A stretch of 64,000 bases of DNA from Methanobacteriota archaeon. Lineage in GTDB: Archaea > JAADCQ01 > Methanopyri > Methanopyrales > Methanopyraceae. The stretch is taken from NCBI GenBank assembly GCA_027064425.1, contig JAMOPO010000057.1:62001-126000 (forward strand), given 5' to 3'. Within the stretch, counting starts at the first letter, position 1. Every line of letters starts with the position of its first letter. The translations under genes were made by a program, and so were the position numbers. Positions 32,469-39,667 of this stretch are shown here, piece by piece. Under the pieces are notes generated by a model, which made no database searches, was not told the DNA's origin, and worked only from the letters and a program-made list of their open reading frames with translations.

Positions 32469-33426
32469 GCCGCTCCCGGAGCTCGCGGACGAAGTCCGAG
32501 AGCGTCATGACGAACCGGGCGTCCGCGATCCGGTGCGCGTACGCGTCCGGGTCGGGGTTCACCGACACCACGAAGTCCGACTCGAACCGGACCGCGAACG
32601 CGTCGAAGGAGGCGCCCACGAGGAACAGCACGTCCTCCCGCACGGTGTTGCCCGTGTTGACGCCCGTCGGCGGAATCCCGGGGAGGAACTTGGACGCGTG
32701 CTTGGTGCAGTACACCCGGACCTTGAGCCCCGCCTCCTTCAGCGTCTCCTTCAGTCGATTCACCTCCTTCCACTCGTTCCCGAGGGAGGACGTCACCGCC
32801 GGCAGATCACCCGAGACGTCGCCCAACACCCCCTTCCCGACCACGAGGGCCACGCTGTCGTAGAACTCGAGCGCGCGCAGCAGCTCCTCCCAGCCCGCCT
32901 CTCCCGTCGGTTCAACCTGGGCCTCCCCCGACGGTGGCCGGCTCGACAGGAGCAAGTCCTCCGTCAGGATCACGCACGCGAGCCTGTGCTCCTTCCGGGA
33001 CGTCTTGGCGGCGCGGACTATCGCGTCCTCGACCTCCTCCTGGGTCCCAGGCACTTCTACCCGGAGCTTCCACTCCCTCACCACGTCGGGGAGCTCCACG
33101 GAGCACGTGTACGAGCCGCGCCCGTCGGCGTCCAGCCCGACGATTAAGAGCCCCGGCCAGTCGCCCTCCTCCGCGAGGAGCTGCGCCGCCACGTACACTC
33201 CCTTGTCCTTCAACACCGCCGCGCCGAACCCACCGGACTGGGCCAGACCGACCACCAGCCCGACCGCATCGAACTCCGAGGCCACCGGGATGACCTCGAA
33301 CGGCTGGTCCCCCTCCTCCAGCTTCCGAACGACCTCGTTCAGCGGGAACCCCGGCAGGTAGGCGACCGCGTCCGGCTTTAGCCTCCTCAGCGCCCTCAGT
33401 ACCGCCTCCGACCCGAGCCCGGTCAC
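32461..33426 (-). CDS. thiamine-diphosphate-enzyme-like protein (PYR-type domain plus C-terminal domain)
   Basis: A 321-residue protein that resembles the PYR domain of TPP decarboxylases such as ComD (sulfopyruvate decarboxylase alpha). AVAYLPGFPLNEVVRKLEEG is like the ComD start. VIPVASEFDAVGLVVGLAQS has a Glu where PYR domains have the catalytic Glu followed by a Gly-rich turn. The second half (from about residue 190: ALEFYDSVALVVGKGVLGDV, LFLVGASFDAFAVRFESDFV) looks like a central nucleotide-binding-type TPP-enzyme domain. A PP (thiamine-diphosphate pyrophosphate) domain is missing here but encoded at 34686-35177. The assignment is inference from motifs. Confidence 0.5.
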   Translation of the reverse strand: MTGLGSEAVLRALRRLKPDAVAYLPGFPLNEVVRKLEEGDQPFEVIPVASEFDAVGLVVGLAQSGGFGAAVLKDKGVYVAAQLLAEEGDWPGLLIVGLDADGRGSYTCSVELPDVVREWKLRVEVPGTQEEVEDAIVRAAKTSRKEHRLACVILTEDLLLSSRPPSGEAQVEPTGEAGWEELLRALEFYDSVALVVGKGVLGDVSGDLPAVTSSLGNEWKEVNRLKETLKEAGLKVRVYCTKHASKFLPGIPPTGVNTGNTVREDVLFLVGASFDAFAVRFESDFVVSVNPDPDAYAHRIADARFVMTLSDFVRELRERLR

Positions 33427-33438
33427 CCCAGACCCCCC

Positions 33439-33918
33439 ATGGGGACCGCCACGATGATCCTGCGCTTCGTACTCCTGCTCTCGCTACCGGTCCCGGTCGA
33501 AGGGGCGGAGATCCAGTGGGTGAAGCTGGCTCCCGGAACCGAGTTTCTGGCACCGGGTCCGCTGATTAGGACCATCCGGTTACCCACCGAGGTGCGCTTC
33601 CTGCTGCCGGATCCGGACTTCGGACAGGTCGAGTTCGACTCCGACATTAACGGGGACGGGAGAGTCGACCACGCCTGGTGCGGTGAGGTCGCAGCCCTCA
33701 CGGTGTACAACGTGGCGGTGGCGGAGGGGCTGTGGAGACCCGCCCGCGGGTTCCCGCTGACCCCGGCGGAGCTCGAGAGAATCGAGACCACGTTCGAGAA
33801 GAGCACCGGAATTCCGGTGGAGGACGACCGGTCTAACGCGCCCACAGTCACCTTCATGGCCCCGTACTACCCGGCGCTCGCCGCGATCGCCGGCGGCCCC
33901 ATCGGGGCCCTCGTCTGA
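33439..33918 (+). CDS. small secreted protein with a calcium-binding-type loop
   Basis: A 159-residue protein with an N-terminal signal peptide (ATMILRFVLLLSLPVPVEGA, cleavage probably after EGA). An aspartate-rich loop, FDSDINGDGRVDHAWCGE near residue 72, fits the DxNxDGxxD pattern of dockerin and EF-hand calcium sites. No family is recognised. The ATG at 33439 is 12 bp from the divergent gene's start; a second ATG at 33454 lies just before the hydrophobic core and could be used. Confidence 0.55.
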   Translation: MGTATMILRFVLLLSLPVPVEGAEIQWVKLAPGTEFLAPGPLIRTIRLPTEVRFLLPDPDFGQVEFDSDINGDGRVDHAWCGEVAALTVYNVAVAEGLWRPARGFPLTPAELERIETTFEKSTGIPVEDDRSNAPTVTFMAPYYPALAAIAGGPIGALV

Positions 33919-33936
33919 GCGGGAGCGCGGTCTGGG

Positions 33937-34362
33937 GTGACGGTTCCGACGCACGCGGTCGTGATCCTGGGGACCTCGCCTTCCGGCAGCGTCCTGGTGG
34001 CCAAGGACTGCACGGAGCTTCAGACGTCCTCGTACGACTGGCGCCGGGACTACTTCCTGATGACGCTGGACACCCTGAAGGCGCTGCTGGAGTCGGTGGC
34101 GGTGCAGGGCTGGGCCTTGGCGTTCTTCCCGCTCCCGGAGGACCCCAAGGAGCTGCCGGAGCCGGCCCTGGAGGCGCTCTCGGGGCTGCCCGTCCGCGTT
34201 CAGGAGTTCAAATGGTCGGAGGAGTCCACCGTCAGGCGAGTCAGGATCGATCTCTACCACGTGAGTTCCGTCGACCGGGTGTGCCGGGTCGTCGCCTGGC
34301 TGAAGCGGGCATCCCGACGATCTGCCTGGTCCCGACGACCGTCCACCTGGTCGCGGGGCTGA
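33937..34362 (+). CDS. unrecognised protein, 3' end probably frameshifted
   Basis: The frame from GTG 33937 gives a well-behaved protein up to about 34312 (THAVVILGTSPSGSVLVAKD ... VDRVCRVVAWLKRA), then a low-quality Ser/Arg/Trp tail to 34362. In the minus-one frame from the same point the sequence continues sensibly (AGIPTICLVPTTVHLVAGLS SVALAWEGGG). A G-rich run then leads, again after minus one, into the coiled-coil frame at 34379. One or two deletions, or slippage, would explain this. Without repair the product is 141 residues. No family is recognised. Confidence 0.45.
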   Translation: MTVPTHAVVILGTSPSGSVLVAKDCTELQTSSYDWRRDYFLMTLDTLKALLESVAVQGWALAFFPLPEDPKELPEPALEALSGLPVRVQEFKWSEESTVRRVRIDLYHVSSVDRVCRVVAWLKRASRRSAWSRRPSTWSRG

Positions 34363-34378
34363 GCTCGGTGGCGCTGGC

Positions 34379-34753
34379 GTGGGAGGGAGGGGGTCAGGAG
34401 GGCTGGAGCGTCTCGAGGAGGAGGTTGGAAGGCTGGCCCAAGAGCTGGCGGAGCTGCGCCGGCGGTTGCTCGAGGAGGAGGCGAGGCTGGCGGACCTGGA
34501 GCGGAGGGTCGCCGAGCTGGAGCGGCGGATGGCGGACGTGGAGGGGAAGGTGTCCGAGCTCGACTCCAGGCTGCGCGGGCTGGGGGAAGAGCTTGAGAGG
34601 CTCGAAGGTGGCGTCGCACGGCTGGAGGAGCGCGTTTCGAACGTGGAGCGGAGGTCCCGGGGCGTGCCCCTGCCACCCTGGATCCTCATAGGTACGTTAT
34701 TCGGTCGCAGCGGAGCTCGGCCAGGGAGGGGCCGGCCCTGGAGCACCTCTTGA
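34379..34753 (+). CDS. coiled-coil protein, possibly the C-terminal part of the preceding gene
   Basis: The first 90 residues are almost pure heptad repeats (LERLEEEVGRLAQELAELRR, DLERRVAELERRMADVEGKV, LDSRLRGLGEELERLEGGVA), so a parallel coiled coil is certain if the frame is translated. The C-terminus ends with PLPPWILIGTLF and a short basic tail that overlaps the convergent ComE-like gene by 68 bp. A GTG at 34379 could start it, but a G-rich run (GGGAGGGAGGGGG) just before suggests it may once have been fused to the gene at 33937. Confidence 0.5.
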   Translation: MGGRGSGGLERLEEEVGRLAQELAELRRRLLEEEARLADLERRVAELERRMADVEGKVSELDSRLRGLGEELERLEGGVARLEERVSNVERRSRGVPLPPWILIGTLFGRSGARPGRGRPWSTS

Positions 34754-35177
34754 GCAGCCGCTCCGCCTCCTCCGGCTCCTCCGCGACCCCGGTCGGGTCG
34801 AAGCCCAGGGACCCTGCTACCTCGGAGGGAGAGGCCTCCGAGGCGGGGTTCTCCTGACCGCCCGTCATCCCCCAGGAGGCGTCGGTTAGGACCACCACGG
34901 TCAGGTTCTCGAACCGCTCGCGGTTCTGGGCCACCGTGGCCAGAGTGTGGAGGTGCATGAAGAAGCCGCCGTCGCCGATGACGCAGTAGACTCGGCCCTC
35001 AGCCCTCAGGCAGTGACCCAGCGCGACGGCCATCGCGCCGCCCAGCGCGCCGGTGCCCCCGTCGGGGTCGAGACCCGCCTTGGCCGCGGCGATCGTGTTG
35101 TCCCCGAGGTCTACCACGACCCTATCCTCGCCCTTGACGACCTTGGACAGGGCGAGGAGCGCCTCCTCCGGTCGCAA
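34686..35177 (-). CDS. ComE-like thiamine diphosphate-binding (PP-domain) protein
   Basis: A 163-residue protein with the thiamine diphosphate motif GDGGFFMHLHTLATVAQN (GDG ... N). The preceding GALGGAMAVALGHCLRAEGR and following VVVLTDASWGMTGGQENPAS align with ComE (sulfopyruvate decarboxylase beta), which uses GSMGLA, GDGS and STGNQPT. ComDE makes sulfoacetaldehyde for coenzyme M. Here the two loops differ from ComE, so another 2-oxoacid could be the substrate. The candidate PYR-type partner is at 32461-33426. The start is 3 bp from the stop of the swivel-domain gene. Confidence 0.6.
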   Translation of the reverse strand: MRPEEALLALSKVVKGEDRVVVDLGDNTIAAAKAGLDPDGGTGALGGAMAVALGHCLRAEGRVYCVIGDGGFFMHLHTLATVAQNRERFENLTVVVLTDASWGMTGGQENPASEASPSEVAGSLGFDPTGVAEEPEEAERLLKRCSRAGPSLAELRCDRITYL

Positions 35178-35180
35178 CGT

Positions 35181-35585
35181 TCACTCCTCCTCTAGCAGGT
35201 AGACCTCGCCGTCGTCCAGGTTCACTCGCACGCGGCTACCCTCCGGCGGCATGAGGTGCTTGTGCTCCTCGCCGTGGTGGGGGGCATCCTCCGGGATCTC
35301 GGGCTTCACGAGCAGGTCTTTGACCTCCTCACTGACCGGCTGAGCGTCCCTGATGACCGGGATCTCCCCGTCGTCGGACAGCGTTCTGACCTCTCCCGTG
35401 CAGACGATGGCGACGGCCCCCATCACCTCCGGGTACGTATCGTAGGCGCCGCCCAGGTCCTGCGTGAAGACGACCTGTCCCTCCTGAATATCCACGATCT
35501 GGTCCGGGTGCGTCACGTGGATGACCTCGCCCTCCACCTCACCGCTGCCCCGCACGGTTTCGCCTCGCATGATCAGTCGGGCCAA
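35181..35585 (-). CDS. PEP-utilising-enzyme mobile (swivel) domain-like protein
   Basis: A 134-residue stand-alone domain resembling the phosphohistidine swivel domain of PEP synthase/PPDK: VEGEVIHVTHPDQIVDIQEG, GQVVFTQDLGGAYDTYPEVM, GAVAIVCTGEVRTLSDDGEI. In active swivel domains the corresponding stretch is GGxTSHxAIxAR; here Ser-Asp occupies the place of the phospho-accepting His, so phosphotransfer is doubtful. A His-rich linker (APHHGEEHKH) and a beta-rich tail follow. It starts at TTG 35585 (or ATG 35570) and is directly coupled to the ComE-like gene. Confidence 0.5.
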   Translation of the reverse strand: MARLIMRGETVRGSGEVEGEVIHVTHPDQIVDIQEGQVVFTQDLGGAYDTYPEVMGAVAIVCTGEVRTLSDDGEIPVIRDAQPVSEEVKDLLVKPEIPEDAPHHGEEHKHLMPPEGSRVRVNLDDGEVYLLEEE

Positions 35586-35617
35586 CTGAACACCCCCGGT
35601 GCGGGAGCGACCGGCAG

Positions 35618-35628
35618 CCTTATTTTGT
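35618..35628 (-). promoter_or_regulatory. TATA-like box for the swivel/ComE-like genes
   Basis: On the minus strand CAAAATAAGG (plus-strand CCTTATTTTG, about 35618-35627) is the only AT-rich box upstream. It predicts transcription from about 35597, giving a short leader before the TTG at 35585. Confidence 0.45.
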
Positions 35629-35660
35629 CAGCAGTCCACTCTCCTGCGGGTCAAAGACCC

Positions 35661-35676
35661 ACCTCCTCGAGGAGGT
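35661..35676. repeat. perfect 16-bp palindrome upstream of the MBF1 gene
   Basis: ACCTCCTCGAGGAGGT is its own reverse complement. It lies 13 bp before the TTG of the HTH protein MBF1 and contains that gene's best ribosome-binding sequence (GAGGAGGT). It could be an operator for a dimeric regulator or an RNA hairpin that hides the ribosome-binding site. Confidence 0.55.
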
Positions 35677-35689
35677 AGGGGACTAGACC

Positions 35690-36202
35690 TTGGCGGAGCG
35701 CAGGTGCGAGATCTGCGGCCGCCCGATCCAGGGCCAGCCTAAGATCGTGAAGGTGGAGGGGTCAGAGCTTAGGGTCTGCGAGGAGTGCGCGCAGTTCGGC
35801 AGGGAGGTGGCCCGCCCGCGCGCGGGGTCCGAGCGTAGGGCGCGCGGCCGGGCCCCGGCCCCGCGGCGCGCACCCCGGCCCCGCCGTAGTCGTCCCCGGG
35901 GCGTCGATCCGTTCAGCGAGGGGTACGAGGTGGTTCCGGACTACGCGGAGCGGGTTCGCGAGGCCAGGGAGGAGAAGGGTTGGAGTCAGGAGGAGCTGGC
36001 TGAGAAGCTCGGAGAGAAGGTCTCCGTGATCCGGAGAATAGAGGCCGGGAAGATGGAGCCTGACGTGGATCTGGCCAGGAAGCTGGAGAAGGTCCTGGAG
36101 GTTAAGCTCTTGGAACCGCTGGAGTCGACGGGAAGCGAGGCGTCCAGCTCCGGGGATGAGGGACTCACGCTAGGGGATGTGGTGGAGATTCGCAGGAAGT
36201 AG
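35690..36202 (+). CDS. archaeal multiprotein bridging factor 1 (MBF1)-type transcription factor
   Basis: A 170-residue protein with the archaeal MBF1 layout. An N-terminal zinc ribbon (CEICGRPIQGQPKIVKVEGS and VCEECAQFG) is followed by a basic Arg/Pro linker (residues of about 45-75). A cro-type helix-turn-helix follows (VREAREEKGWSQEELAEKLG, SVIRRIEAGKMEPDVDLARK). MBF1 is a conserved co-activator/regulator linking TBP and gene-specific factors. A palindrome lies directly before the start. The 3' end overlaps the convergent gene by 33 bp. Confidence 0.9.
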   Translation: MAERRCEICGRPIQGQPKIVKVEGSELRVCEECAQFGREVARPRAGSERRARGRAPAPRRAPRPRRSRPRGVDPFSEGYEVVPDYAERVREAREEKGWSQEELAEKLGEKVSVIRRIEAGKMEPDVDLARKLEKVLEVKLLEPLESTGSEASSSGDEGLTLGDVVEIRRK

Positions 36203-36805
36203 GCCGGACGACAGCAGTAGGCCCAGGCAGACCAGGACGGATGCGGCCGTCGTCACGAGGGCGATGCGCCTGAGGTTCGGCTCCCGGCCCCTCCGCTCCG
36301 CCACCTTTCTCGCGATCTCCATGCTGAGCTCGCGCAGCTTGTCGCTGTCCCGGCGCGCGTAGAGCTTGACCCTACCCTCCTTCCGGTCGACGACCAGGTA
36401 CGCGTCCGCCGTCACGTGGCGCTCGTAGCGGCAGACCCTGTCGAAGCGCCTACGCACCTCCTTGAGGATCTCCTCGATCGTCTCCTCGTCGGCCCGCACG
36501 TCCAGCAGTAGCTTTCCCTCCAGCGGCACGGACTCCTCGAGCACGGCCACGTCGCAGTGGCGGACCGGGGGCGACTGCTCGACGGTCTCCAGCCGCTCGT
36601 CGATCGAGAACTTGTCGACGTACTCCTCACCGAAGAGGACCATCTTATCGAGGGACCGGCAGACGGACGACAGCACGTCCCGGTTGAACGGGTCTATCTC
36701 GCCCACCACCACGACGACGTCGTTCTTCGCCCTCTTAATTAGGCTGACTACTTCCGGTATCGTCCAGCCACTCCTCAGCACCACCAGCGTGGCCTTCCGC
36801 TTCAC
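36170..36805 (-). CDS. C-terminally membrane-anchored protein in the FtsA-like operon
   Basis: A protein of about 211 residues. An alpha/beta N-terminal part (ATLVVLRSGWTIPEVVSLIK, DVVVVVGEIDPFNRDVLSSV) is followed by a charged middle (EETIEEILKEVRRRFDRVCR), and a single C-terminal membrane helix (IALVTTAASVLVCLGLLLSS) with a very short tail, typical of a tail-anchored protein. No family is recognised. A GTG at 36805 follows GGGGGAAGAAG and is preferred; an ATG at 36835 is possible. Either start overlaps the 3' end of the actin-fold gene, suggesting coupled translation. Confidence 0.55.
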   Translation of the reverse strand: MKRKATLVVLRSGWTIPEVVSLIKRAKNDVVVVVGEIDPFNRDVLSSVCRSLDKMVLFGEEYVDKFSIDERLETVEQSPPVRHCDVAVLEESVPLEGKLLLDVRADEETIEEILKEVRRRFDRVCRYERHVTADAYLVVDRKEGRVKLYARRDSDKLRELSMEIARKVAERRGREPNLRRIALVTTAASVLVCLGLLLSSGLLPANLHHIP

Positions 36806-38372
36806 CTTCTTCCCCCGCTTCACCGGAGATCTCATCCACCGGGACGAGTATTGGACCCATTTCCTTCACCTGGACGACGATGTACTCGTAGGGGAGCCGG
36901 CGCACCTCGTCCGCTGACTCGGCGGGCAGCGTCCTGACCCGGACGCCCTCCACATCCTCGACTTTGTCGGAGTCCAGCCCGTCGAACTTGATCGAGACGG
37001 TGCCGGCGTAGGCTCGGCCCGAGAGCTTGGCGACGAGCGGGGAGGGTTCCATGAGGATGACCTCTTTGATGAAGCTGATGATGGCCTGCTTCAGGCCCGT
37101 CTTGCGCGGGATCTTCACGGTGTCCTCCAGCCTGCCGCTGACCTCCAGCGAGTAGCGGCCCTCGGGCGCCCTCATCTCGTCCACCTCGACCTCCACCCGG
37201 GCCCCGGCGTGGGCCTGGCACAGCACGGTGTCCCGGAGCACGGACAGCGCGACGACCCGCATGGGACCCTGCAGGCGGCGGCCGGTGTGCGGGACCACGC
37301 GCGAGGCGTCGAGGACCTGGATGCGCGGTACCGTGCCGAGGTAGTCCCGGTAGGCGATCATGACGGCCTCCTTGATCGCGTCCTCCGCCTGGTCCAGCAG
37401 TATTCCGCCGCCGAAGAGCCCCACGCGGTCGGGCGGGTGGAGGTCGGCGGCCCGGATCATACGCTTAACGGCGGACACGATGGTGTCTCGGACGTACTCG
37501 GCTACCTCCTCGATGGGCTCGAGGGCCTGGCTGCGGGAGATACCGTACTTGGACAGCTCCGACTCGGCGACGGGGGAGTTCAGCTTCTTCTTCAGGCTCT
37601 CCGCCTCCTCGTAGGTCAGGCCGAACTCGTTGGCCAGGGCGAGGGTGAAGTCGCGCCCACCGACCTTGATCGACTTGCACATCTCCAGGCTCGAGTCCCG
37701 GATCATGGAAACGTCGGTGGTGCCGCCGCCGGAGTCTATGAGCAGGTAGTCCGTGGCGCGATGCTCCGCCATCAGGGACTTGGCCACGGCGATGGGCTCG
37801 ACGGAGATCGTAATCAGCTTAAGGTTGAGGATGTTCGAGATCCGCTCCAGGTTGTCGACGAGGGTGGGGTTCGCGCTGGAGACGATGGCCCTGAACTTCA
37901 CCTCCGACGCCTTGGTACCGATGATCCCCTCCGGGTGCTCCGAGCTGAGCTCTCGGGGATCAACCTCCGCGCCGTTGACCTTCAGCTCCACGATGTCCAC
38001 GGAAACCGGTCGGCTGCGGCTCGAGAACTCCAGCTGTTCCACGATCGAGTACCCGATATCCTCCCACCGAATGCTTCCGCCAGGGCTCACCTCGATCGTC
38101 TTCTCCTGAATCTCGAACTTGTCCCCGGTCATTGAGAGGCCCACGCCTTCCACCTCGGACCTGGAGATGCCCGCGCTGTGGAGGGCCTCCTCCACGGTCC
38201 GCTCCACGATCTCGCTGACACCTTTGACGTACCGGACGTTGCCGCGCTCCATGACGGTGGGGTCCATGATGTACCGCTCGCTGTACCCCTTAACGATCAG
38301 GTTGTCACCGCGGAGCTTGCCCACGGCGGCCGCTATCACCTCCGTTCCCAGGTCGACGGCCACCACGTGCAA
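36735..38372 (-). CDS. FtsA/PilM-like actin-fold ATPase
   Basis: A 545-residue protein of the actin/Hsp70/FtsA superfamily. Phosphate-1 loop: VVAVDLGTEVIAAAVGKLRG at the N-terminus. Phosphate-2 loop: YLLIDSGGGTTDVSMIRDSS around residue 210. The adenosine motif follows in RVGLFGGGILLDQAEDAI. The insert after phosphate 1 (VEEALHSAGISRSEVEGVGL) resembles the SHS2-like 1C domain of FtsA/PilM. The C-terminal 200 residues are unusual for FtsA and end in an acidic Gly-rich tail. A cytoskeletal or membrane-machine role is inferred, supported by the tail-anchored protein downstream. Confidence 0.65.
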   Translation of the reverse strand: MHVVAVDLGTEVIAAAVGKLRGDNLIVKGYSERYIMDPTVMERGNVRYVKGVSEIVERTVEEALHSAGISRSEVEGVGLSMTGDKFEIQEKTIEVSPGGSIRWEDIGYSIVEQLEFSSRSRPVSVDIVELKVNGAEVDPRELSSEHPEGIIGTKASEVKFRAIVSSANPTLVDNLERISNILNLKLITISVEPIAVAKSLMAEHRATDYLLIDSGGGTTDVSMIRDSSLEMCKSIKVGGRDFTLALANEFGLTYEEAESLKKKLNSPVAESELSKYGISRSQALEPIEEVAEYVRDTIVSAVKRMIRAADLHPPDRVGLFGGGILLDQAEDAIKEAVMIAYRDYLGTVPRIQVLDASRVVPHTGRRLQGPMRVVALSVLRDTVLCQAHAGARVEVEVDEMRAPEGRYSLEVSGRLEDTVKIPRKTGLKQAIISFIKEVILMEPSPLVAKLSGRAYAGTVSIKFDGLDSDKVEDVEGVRVRTLPAESADEVRRLPYEYIVVQVKEMGPILVPVDEISGEAGEEGEAEGHAGGAEEWLDDTGSSQPN

Positions 38373-38375
38373 GAG

Positions 38376-38690
38376 CTAGCCCTCCAGCTGGCCGAGGTCG
38401 CGCTGCTTGCGGGTTTGGAGCCTCCTGACGTCCTCCAGGTCGATGCCGTGGGCGGTCATGAACGCCTCTACCTCGATCAACAAGTCTCCCAGCTCCTCGA
38501 TCACCTTGTCACGATCACCGCGGCGGACGGCGTCCCGGACCTCGAGCGCCTCCTCCACCAATCGGGCCCCTGTCGCCACCTCTACGGCCCGATCCTTGCG
38601 AGGCGTAAGGCCGGTGATATTAAGGATTTGAGAGTCTAGCCGGCGGCGGGACCGGAACCGGTCGATCGCCGACTTCAGCAGGTCGTTCAA
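38376..38690 (-). CDS. MazG-like all-alpha NTP pyrophosphohydrolase
   Basis: A 104-residue helical protein with the metal-binding pattern of MazG/all-alpha NTP-PPases: ARLVEEALEVRDAVRRGDRD (EExxE) followed by VIEELGDLLIEVEAFMTAHG (ExxD). A house-cleaning nucleotide pyrophosphatase activity is expected from the family. It ends 4 bp before the FtsA-like gene and follows the methyltransferase gene by 13 bp. Confidence 0.7.
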   Translation of the reverse strand: MNDLLKSAIDRFRSRRRLDSQILNITGLTPRKDRAVEVATGARLVEEALEVRDAVRRGDRDKVIEELGDLLIEVEAFMTAHGIDLEDVRRLQTRKQRDLGQLEG

Positions 38691-38703
38691 GTTCAGCTTC
38701 CCC

Positions 38704-39261
38704 TCACCGCTCGTACACGTACGCGCGTCGACGCTCGTCCAGCTTCAGCACCTTGGGCGGCCCAAGGGAGTCTATCGGAAACGTGTAGCTGACGATCGTG
38801 GCGTCGCACGCGGCAAGGTCGTCGGAGAGCTCGCGCAGGAGCGAGGGGAGCAGGTACACGAACACGATGTCGGGGCGTAAGCCGCGGAGGTCCACCTCCC
38901 GGACGTCGGCCCGTATAAATACCGTTTTATCCTCTACGCCCAGTGTTTCGCACTTGCGTCTCGCAACCTGAAGTACATCCTCACGCACGTCGACACCGAT
39001 GCCGCGGCACCCGTACAGGTAGGCGGCGGCCGCCACGAACCGGCCGTCTCCGCACCCTAGGTCGACCACCCTGGTGCCCGGCTCCGGGTCCAGGTGCTCC
39101 AGGATCCGGATCACGGCGTCGATCGGGGTGGGGACGAAGCACAGTCGGGTCGGGCACGTGACCACGAAGTCGTCGTCCCGGTGGTACTCCACCTCGTCCG
39201 GGAACAGGCGCCGGAGGCGCTCAACCCTCCTGCTCTTCCTCCTCCTTCTCTTTGTCCTCAT
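38704..39261 (-). CDS. class I SAM-dependent methyltransferase
   Basis: A 185-residue Rossmann-fold methyltransferase. The basic N-terminus MRTKRRRRKSRRVERLRRLF suggests nucleic-acid or ribosome contact. Motif I is TRVVDLGCGDGRFVAAAAYL, the acidic motif II is GIGVDVREDVLQVARRKCET, and DIVFVYLLPSLLRELSDDL follows. The substrate is unknown; similar proteins modify RNA or protein lysines. The ATG lies 41 bp inside the upstream DUF356 gene. Confidence 0.75.
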   Translation of the reverse strand: MRTKRRRRKSRRVERLRRLFPDEVEYHRDDDFVVTCPTRLCFVPTPIDAVIRILEHLDPEPGTRVVDLGCGDGRFVAAAAYLYGCRGIGVDVREDVLQVARRKCETLGVEDKTVFIRADVREVDLRGLRPDIVFVYLLPSLLRELSDDLAACDATIVSYTFPIDSLGPPKVLKLDERRRAYVYER

Positions 39262-39610
39262 CCACCCCGATCCTCCGCTTAGGTGAGTGGTACCCTCGCA
39301 GCTCCTCGAACTTGGCGAACCGGCGGAGGAGGCCTCGGTAAATGTCCCCGTGGCGCGGGGTGACGACGATCACGTGCCCGGGCGGGTGGATCTTCGAGAT
39401 CTTCTCGATGATCTCCGCCGGCTCTCCCTCGACCTGTGCGATGGCGGCCACCGGGTACGGTCGCTTGACCTCTCCGAGCAGTTCCCGGACGATGGTGTTG
39501 GCCACGGAGGCGCTGAGGATACGAGGTTTGCCCAAGATTTTAATACCCGCGTACCTCTCTATGTCCGACAGGCTGGTGAGTATCTTCTCATAGGAGTCGG
39601 AGCGCACCAC
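39221..39610 (-). CDS. methanogen-conserved protein, DUF356-like
   Basis: A 129-residue protein similar to the DUF356 family of methanogens: LTSLSDIERYAGIKILGKPR at the N-terminus, IEKISKIHPPGHVIVVTPRH in the middle, and an acidic C-terminal tail (DEDKEKEEEEQEG). The function is unknown. A GTG start at 39610 abuts the TATA box of the divergent gene. It is the first gene of the methyltransferase/MazG/FtsA-like operon. Confidence 0.65.
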   Translation of the reverse strand: MVRSDSYEKILTSLSDIERYAGIKILGKPRILSASVANTIVRELLGEVKRPYPVAAIAQVEGEPAEIIEKISKIHPPGHVIVVTPRHGDIYRGLLRRFAKFEELRGYHSPKRRIGVDEDKEKEEEEQEG

Positions 39611-39618
39611 TATAAATA
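39611..39618 (+). promoter_or_regulatory. TATA box for the DUF2209-like gene and hflX
   Basis: TATAAATA is a near-consensus archaeal box A. It predicts transcription from about 39637-39640, leaving a leader of about 30 nt that contains GGAG before the GTG at 39668. It directly abuts the start of the divergent DUF356-like gene. Confidence 0.65.
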
Positions 39619-39667
39619 CCGGCAGCGTGGCTCACCCCGCGGGGGGTCGACTCTGGAGCGCACAAAC

